A stretch of 64,000 nucleotides of DNA. Origin: Hsuehochloa calcarea (Eukaryota > Streptophyta > Magnoliopsida > Poales > Poaceae). Where the stretch lies: NCBI GenBank assembly GCA_036346395.1, contig JAYEVG010000039.1, positions 124,001 through 188,000 on the forward strand, in the 5' to 3' direction. Within the stretch, counting starts at the first letter, position 1. Each line of letters begins with the position of its first letter. The notes below the pieces were generated by a model, which was not told where the DNA came from, made no database searches, and worked only from the letters and a program-made list of their open reading frames with translations. Shown one piece after another: positions 35,292 through 45,633 of this stretch. The position numbers were made by a program, and so were the translations under genes.

Positions 35292-35408
35292 GATTTAGCA
35301 AAGCCTACATCTCCGGGAGCTATGTCCAGTACGGATTATGAGTTCGAGTCATAGTTATATATATAACATGTTCCTTTCACCTTGTTATATATATAGCCAT
35401 ACATAACA
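35292..35408 (-). repeat. 3' LTR remnant of the copia element
   Basis: On the minus strand it starts TGTTATGTATGGC at 35,408 and shares CAAGGTGAAAGG and, farther on, CCGGAGATGTAGGCTTTGC with the other LTR. The central and distal parts are deleted or diverged, so only about 117 bp of an LTR of some 275 bp is recognisable. A GGTGGAGA purine tract precedes it. Confidence 0.7.
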
Positions 35409-35419
35409 AATCTCCACCT

Positions 35420-36770
35420 TGGCGAAAATACACCACTTTGAAGAAAAACACACACAAAAGAGAATGCTTTAACACTCCTCGCACATCCGTGGGCTGGGGT
35501 TTACCTCCTTACTCAGCAACTTGTAACTCTCAACAAGTCGAGGCAATGCTCAAACTTGTTGCCGTGACGGGCTTGGTCAACATATCCGCAGCATTATCAT
35601 CAGTGTGCACCTTCACCAAATCAACCTCTCCAGAGTTGATCAACTCCCTAATCCTCTGATACCTTGCATGAATGTACTTCGTCCTGGTATGATATACTTG
35701 ATTCTTGACCAAATAAATTGTACTCTGACTATCATAATACACCTGAACTCCACCTAGCTCAACAACTAGTTCCTTCACTAATTCTGCAAATCATAACGCC
35801 TCCTTTGCAGCTTCAGCCACGGCCATGTACCCTGCCTCAGTTGTAGACAATACAACAATTGACTGAATTGATGACTTCCAACATATAGGCCCTCCACCTA
35901 GAGTAAAAATATACCATGTAGTAGACCTCCTACTACCCAAATCACCAGCATAGTCCGAATCCACATATCCAACAACCAAATGATTATCTTGTTGTCCACC
36001 AAAAATAATTGACTGCCTCCCGGTGTCGCTTTCCTAGTTTTTCCATAAACTTGCTGACTTGACTAATAGCATGCACCAAATCAGGCCTTGTACAAACCAT
36101 AGCATACATACAACCAACTGCGCTCTAGCATATGGAACATTCGCCATCTCTTTTTTTTTGTCTAATTCAGGACAAAATTCAGAAGAAAGTTTAAAGCGTT
36201 GTGCCAATGGAGTACTTACCGATTTGGCCTTGCTCATATCAAATCTCAACATACCACTGCTAAGACAACAACATTCTCCTTGGGCTTCTATCCCTGTGTA
36301 TCTCCATGCCTATTTTTTTTGCTACCCCTAAGTCTTTCATATCAAATTCCTAACTTAGCAAACCCTTTAAACTAATCACATCACACATGTGCTTTGCAGC
36401 AATTAGCATACCATCCACATATAGCAACAGAAAAATAAATGAACCATCATCAAGGCATCGAACATAAACACAATAGTCATACTCATATCGATTGTAGCTA
36501 ATCTATAATATGTAGGAGTCAAAACGTTTGTAACACTGTCTTGGAGACTATTTCAACCCATACAATGACTTCTTTAACTTGCATACCAGGTGTTGATTTT
36601 CCGGTTCAGTGAACCCTTCTGGCTGCTCTATGTAGATTTGCTCATCAAGATCACCATGCAAAAACATCATTTTCACATCCATATGTTCCAAGTGCAAATC
36701 CCAACTGGCTACCAATGCAAAAATTGTCCTGATAGAGGTATGCTTCACCACCGGGGAGAATGCATCATCA
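35420..36770 (-). pseudogene. Copia RT C-terminal part and RNase H
   Basis: On the minus strand the RT resumes with VKHTSIRTIFALVASWDLHL, then MDVKMMFLHGDLDEQIYIEQ and PEGFTEPENQHLVCKLKKSL. The catalytic motif is YVDG at 36,421-36,410 where YVDD is expected, so the second Asp is lost. Further on are FDMSKAKSVSTPLAQRFKLS, DYAGDLGSRRSTTWYIFTLG, LSTTEAGYMAVAEAAKEALW (RNase H) and HTRTKYIHARYQRIREL, ending ADMLTKPV near 35,560. Several stops interrupt it. The 5' half of the RT lies beyond the Ty3-B insertion, at 48,847-49,045. Confidence 0.85.
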
Positions 36771-36775
36771 TAATC

Positions 36776-39700
36776 TGTAACATCCCAAATTTCAGAGCTT
36801 TAAAAATCTTTTAAATAATGGTAGCAAGAAAATTCACCATTTGGATTTATTTGAATATTAATTTAAAAAGCTTAATATGGACTTTAAGGACAAATTGATT
36901 TAATGTGCTTAATCCCAACATCAACAATTGCCAAAATTATTTTATTTAGATCCTATATGCTTGGATATATTTTATAGAATTTTCTGGAATTTTTCCAAAG
37001 TCTTTTGCTATTTTCTATTGGCTAATGGTATTTTCTGGATTTATTAAAAAGAAAAACCTATTTTAAATCCTTGAACGATCTTGGGCGAAGCCCAACACTA
37101 TTCCATCGTAGCCACCATTGACCCGCCCGCGTTCGCTTTCAACCGTTGGATCGCCATCGACGGTTGCCGCTTCGCGCCGTATTGCGCTTTCCTCGCTCGC
37201 CGACGGTGGGCCCTTGACCGAGTCGGCGTCTCCGCAGATCTTCTTCCTCCTCGCGCGGCGTCGTCTTGCCGCCATTACCGAGAGCTTCACTCCGTGCACG
37301 CAACGGCGATTCTCTCGCTGATTTCTTGAGCCGACCCACCAAAACGTGTCTCGGTTATTCCATATCCGTTCCAAACCAAATCAAACCCGAATCGGTTTCA
37401 ATCTCAAAATCTTGGAATTCAAAAACCGGATGTTTGGACCGAATTGGGGTTTCAAATCTCGGCGTCTCGAGCCTATAAGTACTCCTTAGCACCGCGGGCC
37501 TCCGCAACCCTAAACCGCCACTCTCGTCGCCCCGATCGCCCTAGCGCCGCCGCATTCCAAGTTTTAGGGTTTTCGGCCGAGCTTCTTCTCCGGTGGATTG
37601 CGCCGCCGTCGTCGTCGCCTTTGCTCCACCGACTGCACCGTTGTGATCAGCAAGTCTCAGGCTACCTCGTGCGCACCTCCTCGTCGCCGGAGCATCGCCG
37701 GAGCGCCCGTCCGACAAAACCCGAGCCCCCACCGCCGCTTCTTCCTCGCCGCCGGCCATCTCCGTCAACCTCAGGTGCTCAAACCGGTGCCCTCATGTGC
37801 GCAATAACCCCCTCTACACATTGGTACCACTCATCGCCGCGAAGAGCCGCGTTCGCCGTTGCCATTGGTTCCCGAGCGCCCGCCGCCGCCAGCGTCGGCC
37901 GCCATCGCATCGAACCGCGTCGACTTTGTGCTGCGTGTCGCCTCGTGTCGCCGTGTCACAAAGACACGCAAGACGTGGCTCGACCCACCGGCTCTCAGAT
38001 CCCGTGGCTCGGTGAGCTTAGTCCACCGTGAGCCGTGCCACTGACAGCGGGTCCCACCTGTCAGTTTTAATTTAAATTTAATTCTTTTTCCGGAAATTCT
38101 CGGCTGACGCAAGCATTGCGCAATAATTCGATTTTCCTTTATAAAAATAATTCGGGAAATTCGAGAAAATCCAAATTAGGGTTTAATTAATTTTCAAATC
38201 TTCCAAAGCCCATATCTTTTGCATCCGAACTCCGATTGAGCCCATTCAAATTTGTAAATTCATATAAAATTAAGATCTATTTAATGGTGAATTTTATTTG
38301 AATTTTTGGATTTGTTTTGCCTCTGTTATTTATTTATTTTGTTTCTTTTGTCTCGTTCATGAGTAGACGTCGATACTTGGGAATTTTGCAGAAGAAGGAG
38401 CACCTCAAGACCAAGACCAATATCTAGATCTATTCCAAGGCAAGTTATACCTTTGATCATATTGAACCCAGTTTTCAAAATACTTTGTTTCAATGTATTG
38501 CATTCTATTTCAAGTATTTATTTAAATGCTTTTGGGATAGTTATTAATCCAAATTGTTATACCACCTTGTCTATTGTATGTCATGATCTTTTGTCACCCT
38601 AGGTTGGTTAATTATTAGTTGGTATTATCGTAGCACCAACGTGGGTTGGTTAGATACGATTAGACTGCTTAGCCATGCCACGAGTCATCATTTCATGTGA
38701 GAGTTGCAATTATAAATTTGACTAAGTGATTATGGAACTATGTGATGAAACTGTGTGTGCTGTGTGCTATTACTCGTTGATGGCATGTGTTGCACTTAAT
38801 CAACAGGGGGGAAAAGATTTGGACTGAGGCAAGTGGTGGATTCTGTGTGAATGGTGGAACTGTGTGATATAAACTTTGTGATTTGGGTTAAAATTGGAAG
38901 TCTTGCCTTAGTCAATTAAGGACTTAACTTTGTGCGCCATTGAACTGGGCCTTACTGTACGACCACATGCCTAGTATGGGCTGGGCCTGACTTAGTAAGT
39001 TATGGAGTCTTGGCATTGACAACTCAGGTTGTATGTAAGTTGTGTGATGGGCTGGAGGTGTGATATGTCACATCGCGGGACGGTTCGCTGCATCCCTGTC
39101 CAATGGTGTGTGTCGTTCCAAGGGCTGTGTGTACAAATTGGACGGCAGTAAAGCACACCAGGAGTGTCATTGTTTGAGATAAAGTTTCTGAAAGGTTTTG
39201 TTATGGTCAGTGATCGCTACACTGATTGTATCGTGTGGGTAAAGTGTACAAACTCTGCAGAGTGTTTAAATCAATCTATTCGAATAGCCGCGTCCTCGGT
39301 TATGGACATGCTCGGGAATTTCACACGAGGGGTAGTTTTCATAAAACCATTGGGAGCGGTCATTTGTGTGAGATAACTTGTTGGTGTGTGAAAGAACTTG
39401 ATTAGACTGTGTGTCCTTTGTGAAATCAATTGTTAACTTATTATTGTCTATTTGTTTTGAATTATGCTTTCAATCTATTATTTGTATTCAATTGCAAATG
39501 TTGCATTTCGCAAAATAACCACGAAGCCACTCCTTTGGAATAAGCCATCATGTATAAATGCATTACGTGGTATGACTTATGAGTACGGTGTGTACTCACT
39601 CTTGCTAAACAAATCAATGTAGTGGAGGAGTCGTCACCGCTTTTGAAGAGGAATTCTCGAAGGTTGAGCGTTAGGGTCTTGATCGATCGGTTGCTGTGGT

Positions 39701-39956
39701 AAATTGATGGGAGCCACCGAGTTTATTTCGCTTCATTGCAGTTTATTTCTCTATTGTCAGCCTTGCATGGCTTAATAAATGTAAAACTCGACCGTAAGGT
39801 CCCAACAGTTATTTGCTATTCAAAGGTACTCGTTTATTCTTATATTCGTTGTATGGATGTGATATTTCATCAATGTTGACACTGTGTGCACTAGCGTGAT
39901 CCTGGACTAGTGCAGAATACATAGAGGGTCCAGATTTGCATATTTGGGTCCCGACA
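36776..39956 (+). repeat. 5' LTR of Ty3-B (3,181 bp)
   Basis: It runs from TGTAACATCCC to GGGTCCCGACA. The GC-rich block (about 37,080-38,040) contains TATAAG at 37,474-37,479 as core promoter candidate. The palindrome block shared with Ty3-A is at 39,232-39,312. Open frames such as 37,444-38,031 are not genes: they recur shifted in the other LTR copies. Confidence 0.93.
37474..37479 (+). promoter_or_regulatory. TATA-like promoter element of the Ty3-B LTR
   Basis: GCCTATAAGTACTCC is conserved at 37,474 and 46,345. In the solo LTR the minus strand reads CCTATAAATACC at about 60,693-60,702. Conservation in three copies at the same LTR position supports a core promoter. Confidence 0.55.
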
Positions 39957-39960
39957 GAGG

Positions 39961-39973
39961 TGGTATCAGAGCC
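39961..39973 (+). other. Primer-binding site of Ty3-B
   Basis: TGGTATCAGAGCC lies four bases inside the 5' LTR and is identical to the Ty3-A site, indicating the same initiator tRNA-Met primer. Confidence 0.9.
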
Positions 39974-40174
39974 ATATTGACTGTAGGTCTTGACCCTAGT
40001 TAGATTGGCCGTTCTTAGTGAAGTCCAAAACTACTTTCTAAAAGCAAATATTAACTTGCAAGATTAATTGAACTCCTTAACTCATCTCATGTCTCTCTTG
40101 ACTCAACTATTGCTGAAATTCTTTCTCTCCCCGCTATTTTGAAGTTGTTTTCATATCCTTGTCCATCTTGACAG

Positions 40175-40743
40175 ATGCCTCGTCTTCAGAGTTATGGAGA
40201 GCGCAAGGGAGGACTTGCCGCCGAGCTTTGGAAGTTGCTACAAGTACTTGGAGGGTTCGATCGTCCATTGTACCGTGGCAGTGCTTGGATTGTGAACGGC
40301 CGAGATCGTGGAGTGATCTGCCATTTGACCGTCTCACGCCAGAGAACACCAAGGCAAGCAAACCACGAACATCTCACTCGAAGGAGTATTTGGATTGAAG
40401 CAATCCAGAGTCTTCACGCCTTGCCATCCCGAGGATCGCAACATCTACTCGAGAGCTTCGTGACACGCTTTTCCGTTATCATCCCCGCACTTCCGACGTG
40501 GATCTTGCCGCACGTTTTCCGTCACGGAGGAGAAGACAACGCCACCGCAGTATCTTGCCCGATTCGCCACGCTCAGAAGAATCGTTGGAGTTAGCCGCCA
40601 CAGAGCTGGAGTGTACCTATGAGACTCTTCAGAGAGCTGAAGAAAGGATCGCTATATTAGAAGAAACTCTTTATGGACGACACGATCACGAAGAAGACAC
40701 TGAAGAGGAAGACCCAGAAGAAGCTGATGGACCGCCGGTGTAA
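40175..40743 (+). pseudogene. Ty3-B ORF0: extra ORF upstream of gag, coiled-coil C-terminus
   Basis: ATG 40,175 opens MPRLQSYGERKGGLAAELWK. The frame runs to 40,594 but shifts relative to the conserved tail, which is read at 40,498-40,743: DLAARFPSRRRR, then SEESLELAATELECTYETLQ, RAEERIAILEETLY and a Glu/Asp-rich end. The helical heptad pattern, acidic tail, length (~190 codons) and position between primer site and gag match 17,750-18,322. No enzymatic motif is seen. A structural or RNA-related role is conceivable, but there is no direct evidence. Confidence 0.6.
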
Positions 40744-41177
40744 GAGAAAGCAGAGGCAGCAGAGCTGAAGCACCAAGAAGACTGCACTGGGACACTGCTC
40801 CTATTGCACCATCCGGGACATCGAGGATCGGTTGCGAGGATGCCACTCACTTTCGAGTCTCAAAGCGGCGGGAGCACCGTCAAGGCTGCGGAGGCTATTT
40901 GATTGAGTAGTCTGTTCGCGTTGTTTCAGGCTTAGCCAGTATTAAGTCTTGAGTCGCCCTTTAGGCGGTAGTTTTGTGTGCTTACGTTCGTCCTTATTTT
41001 TGTGTGCAAGTATGAGCTGCAAAGGTCCTTAGGCATTTGTTGCAAGCCATACTATTATCTTAATCAATATAAGAGTTTCATTGAGCTTTCTTAAAATATG
41101 TTGTTGGGTTTTACCTACCCGATTAGTTCTACAACTCATCTCGTGCTTGCTACCTTATCTAACCCCGAGATTCACGG

Positions 41178-42290
41178 ATGGTTCGGACTCGTCAAGGCTG
41201 CTGCAAGTGGTTCCGATACTCGATGATCGAAGGACGAGAGCAGACCCGAGAAGCAGTTCCACCACAAGCACCTTCAGTCGATCTGCAGAATTTTGGGGCA
41301 TTCATGACAGCTCAGACCCAGCTGATGTACACCATGATGAATCAGATGCAAGCTATGAATAATCGAACAACAACAATCAAGATCACAATGGAGCCCATTG
41401 CTCATGGTCACAATGGATCATCCAAGTTGGCGGAGTTTATGAGGACCCGGCCACCAACCTTTTCTGGACATGTCTCACCAGTAGAAGCTGATGATTGGCT
41501 ACGTGTTATTGAGAGAAAACTGCTGATCACTCAATGTAGCGATCATGAAAAAGTTCTGTACGCCTCACCAGATGGAAGGCATTGCCGCCGAATGGTGGGA
41601 AAACTTTTGTGCAGCGCATGGAACGCCGCAATATATTACTTGGGAAGAGTTCACTGGCGCCGCCAGTATCATGTACCAGAAGGAATCATGGATCTAAAGA
41701 AGGATGAATTCCGTGCTCTCAAGCAGGGAGGAATGTCAGTGATCGACTACCTCAACAAATTCTCTCAACTTGCTCGATATGCTGCAGAAGATGTCGCCAC
41801 TGACAAGGCTCGTCAGAGTCGTTTTCTGAAAGGATTGAACACTGGACTTCAAGTCAACTTGATTGCCCACACCTTTCCGGATTTTCAAGAGTTGATCAAC
41901 AAGGCTTTGATTCTAGAGGATAAGCGCAAGGAATTGGAAGATCATCGTAAGCGCAGAATGGCTCAGCAAGGAAGTCACCAACCCCACCGAGGGCAAGAAT
42001 GATTCCACCGCAGATTTAGCCGCTTTCCACCACGCACTCGCGGACCACCGCACCAACTTCACACCTCGCCCGGTTGCTCGTAACTTCCGCAACCCCGCAC
42101 TACCAACCCCAATCCAAGAAGCAACCCACGAATACAACGAGTTTGCTTTACAGCCGTCGGCCGGGCATTTCGCCAACCGATGTCGCAGAATGGGACTATC
42201 ACTCCAAGACGCTTTAACCTTGGGAACACACCAGCCAAGACACCAGTACAAGGCAACCATCAAGGAACTTCTCAATCTACCGGTCAATCC
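41178..42290 (+). pseudogene. Ty3-B gag
   Basis: ATG 41,178 opens MVRTRQGCCKWFRYSMIEGR. The gag domain follows, with EFMRTRPPTFSGHVSPVEAD, DWLRVIERKLLITQC, GMSVIDYLNKFSQLARYAAE and FPDFQELINKALILEDKRKE (to 42,002). A local frame slip at 41,565-41,680 garbles the central part. The nucleocapsid knuckle at about 42,145-42,185 reads only in pieces: RPGHFANRCRRMG is clear, while the first Cys pair is scrambled. The product would be the capsid/nucleocapsid precursor. Confidence 0.8.
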
Positions 42291-42357
42291 GGAGGAGCAC
42301 CGCCATCGGTGGTCGAGGCCGTGTCAACCACGCCACTCTAGAAGGAGCCCAAGAAGC

Positions 42358-43493
42358 ACCGACGTTGTCTTGGGTAAGTTCCTAGTAAATTCGAAGACTG
42401 ACGCCTGTTTGATTCGAGCTTCGATTCGCTTGTTTCGGAATTTTTGCAACTAAGAACAAATTGGAAGTTAGGCATCTTAAGCATACTCTGTTAGTCCAAT
42501 ACCGAGCAGAGCTAAGTTCTAAAGTTGGATGTTTAGGAGCTAGGCTACTCATAGTGGAGTTGAGTTTCTAGCCAACCTAATAGTTCTAGACACTCGCACC
42601 ATAGATGTTATCCTTGGTATGGATTGGTTATCCAAACACAAAGCGATGCTAGATTGTGGCAAGAGCGTAATAATAGAGGATACCTTTGGAAAGAAAGTAG
42701 AATTTCTAGCCACCTCGATGCGTGATGGACATTTGGTAGTCAACGACCAAGACAGTTTCTTTGGAAGATGTACAGTAGTCGAGATTACCTGACGTATTTC
42801 GGAAGAATTACCAGAATGCCACCGGACCGTGACATTGAGTTTGTCATCGATCTAGTGCCGAGAACAGACCAATTTCCAAGAGACCCTATCGGATGCGGTC
42901 GATGAACTTGTGGAAATGAAGAAGCGGATAGAAGAACTCTTGGAGAAAGGTTTTGTAAGACCTAGTTCGCCGCCATGGGGAGCACCGCTTTGTTTGTCAA
43001 GAAGAAAGATGGAAGCATGAGGATGTGCATCGATTATCGTTCTCTCAATGAAGTCACCATCAAGAATAAGTACCCATTGCCCAGAATTGATGATTTGTTC
43101 GACCAGATGAAAGGAGCCGGAGTATTCTCCAAGATCGATCTACGATCAGGTTATCATCAGTTGAAGATTTGTTCCAAGGATGTACCAAAGACCGCTTTCT
43201 CAACCCGGTATGGACATTATGAGTTTTTAGTCATGTCTTTTGGATTGACTAATGCCCCTGCCTACTTCATGAACATGATGAACAAAGTATTCATGGAATA
43301 TTTGGATAAGTTCGTGGTAGTGTTTATTGATGATATTTTGGTATACTCAAAGTCAGAAGAAGAACATACAGAACATTTGAGATTAATCCTAGAGAAGCTC
43401 AGAGGACATCAGTTGTATGCCAAGTTCAGCAAGTGTGACTTTTGGAAGAAGAAAGTTGATTTCCTCGGTCATGTGATGACAAAGAAGGAGTAG
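42358..43493 (+). pseudogene. Ty3-B protease remnant and reverse transcriptase
   Basis: The protease region (42,358-42,680) is detectable from TDVVLGKFLVNS and, in another frame, VILGMDWLSKHKAMLDCGK; the active-site stretch between them is scrambled. The RT is well preserved in a 172-codon frame (42,975-43,493): LFVKKKDGSMRMCIDYRSLN, NKYPLPRIDDLFDQMKGAGV, FSKIDLRSGYHQLK, MSFGLTNAPAYFMNMMNKVF and catalytic FIDDILVYSKS (about 43,324-43,356). This is the best reference in the window for the RT region broken in Ty3-A. Confidence 0.88.
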
Positions 43494-44130
43494 CATTGAC
43501 CGGAAGGTTAAAGTCAGAATGAATTGGGAGCAGCCCAAGACGGTTACTCAAATTCGTAGTTTCTTGGGAATGGCAGGATACTATCGTCGTTTCATTGAAG
43601 GATTCTCAACGATTGCTAAGCCTCTTACGCAATTATTGAAGAAAGAGAAGAAGTACATTTGGACTGACTTGTGAAGAGAGTTTTCAAGAATTGAAGAAAC
43701 GTCGACTTGACCCGATGCTAGTTTTGGGATATTAGTAAGGATTTTGATATCTCTTGTGATGCTTCGCGTCAAGGATTAGGATGTGTCCTTGTGCAAGAAG
43801 GAAGAGTCGCCGCTTATGCGCCAAGGCAATTAAGGCCTCATGAAGAGAACTATCCTACCCATGATTTGGAATTAGTGCCGTAGTGCATGCTTTGAAGATT
43901 TGGCGCCATTATCTCATCGATGAATCGCGAAGTCTACACAGATCATAAGAGCCTGAAGTACATATTCACTCAGTCTGAATTGAACATGAGACAGAGAAGA
44001 TGGCTGGAATTAATAAAGGATTATAATCTTGGAATCCATTACCATCCTGGTAAGGCCAATGTAGTTGCAGATGCACTAAGTCGTAAGAGCTACTGCAATG
44101 CTCGAAGCAAAAGAGTTGTGTTGTAACTTC
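43494..44130 (+). pseudogene. Ty3-B RT connection and RNase H
   Basis: Pieces in different frames include SFLGMAGYYRRFIEGFSTIA (about 43,558-43,620), PLTQLLKKEKKYIWTD, RPHEENYPTHDLEL (about 43,830-43,870) and YTDHKSLKYIFTQSELNMRQ then RRWLELIKDYNLGIHYHPGK (43,933-44,085), ending ADALSRKS. RNase H removes the RNA strand after reverse transcription. Indels concentrate between 43,660 and 43,930. Confidence 0.8.
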
Positions 44131-44159
44131 AGAGGAATTCGGAAGCTACTGACTAGAAG

Positions 44160-45605
44160 TTGTTAGGAAGGATTTGTGGCGATTTGGAAGTGCGGTCTAC
44201 TCGAGAAACAGTTCGTGAAGCCCAACCCAAGGATTACGAGTTTGCCGACCTCAAGAAGAAGATGGCAGAAGGAAAATTTAAAGACTTCACCGTGGATGAT
44301 CGGGATATATTGTGGATCAATGGACGATCGTGTACAGGATATTGATGGATTGAGACAACCGATTACAAGGAAGCCCATGACTCTAAGTATTCGATTCACC
44401 ACCGAAGTACTAAGATGTATCAGATGTTAAGAATAAGTTTTGGTGGCCAAACTTAAAGCGAGGCGTCGCGAGTTCGTTGCCTTATGCGGCGGTGTCGAAA
44501 GTAAAGGCGAGCGTCAAAGACCAGCAGGATTGCTACAACCGTGAAGATACCGAATGGAAGTGGGAAGAGATCGGTATGGATTTCATTACCGGTCTACCCA
44601 AGACTCAATCGAGTTATGATTCGATTTGGGTAATAGTGGATCGCTTGACTAAGGTTGCCCATTTCTTGCAGTCAAAACCACTTACTCAGAGACCGCTTAT
44701 GGAATTGTATATGACAAAATTGTCGACCGCACGGTGTACCTAGGAAGATAGTGTCGATCGAGGATCTCAATTCACCTCTCGTTTCGCGAGTCTACATGAA
44801 GCCCAGGAACTCATCTGAATTTGATCGCTTATCATCCCTGCATGATGGACAGATGAAAGAGTCAATCGATATTAGAAGATATGTTGAGAGCCCGTGCCTT
44901 AGCAAATGCTACCGTTGGGATAAGAGTTTGCCGTATGCGAATTCTCGTACAATAATGGCTATCAAGCGGTTTGCGATGTCACCATTTGAAGCTCTGTATG
45001 GTCGTACTGCAGAACTCCATTGAATTGGTCGAAGCAATTTGAACGCGTAGTGTTCGGGCGGATATTATTCAGAAGTCAAGAACAAGTTGCTATGATCGAG
45101 AGAGGTTAAAGATAGCCCATCCGAGCAAAAGAGTTATGCCGATAATCGTCGTCGTGACCTTAGCTTTGAACCAGAAGATTTTGTGTATCTTCGAGTTACT
45201 CCGCTCAGAGGTGTTAAGAGATTCCACACCAAAGGGAAGCTTGCTCCTAGATATGTGGGTCCATTCAAGGTTTTGGAACGCCGTGGAGAAGTTGCTTACC
45301 AGTTGGAGTTACCACAGTCGTTAGCAGGAGTGCATGATGTCTTTCATGTCTCTCAGCTGAAGAAGTGTCTTCGTGTGCCAGAAGAGCAGACCTCGTTGGA
45401 GTCAATTGAACTGAAAGAAGATCTCACGTACAAAGAGCAGCCAGTCAGAATTTTGGATATCGCAGAGCGCCGCACCAGAAGCAAGACCGTTCGTTTTTGC
45501 AAAGTTCAATGGAGTAACCATTCAGAAGGAGAAGCAACGTGGGAACGTGAAGATGAGCTGAAAGCCGAGTTCCCTAGCCTTTTCTCTAGCTAGCCGGAAT
45601 CTCGG
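44160..45605 (+). pseudogene. Ty3-B integrase with C-terminal chromodomain
   Basis: The integrase core is read from WKWEEIGMDFITGLPKTQSS (44,553-44,612) with VDRLTKVAHF; the second Asp and the Glu regions (44,750-44,920) are frame-broken. 45,183-45,593 is one open frame covering the GPF/Y module (RYVGPFKVLERRGEVAYQLE, GVHDVFHVSQLKKCLRVP) and a clear chromodomain: VRILDIAERRTRSKTVRFCK, VQWSNHSEGEATWEREDELK. The domain marks the element as a chromovirus. The polyprotein stop (TAG at about 45,591) is 40 bp before the 3' LTR. Confidence 0.85.
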
Positions 45606-45633
45606 GGACGAGATTCGTTTAAGGGGGGAGGTT

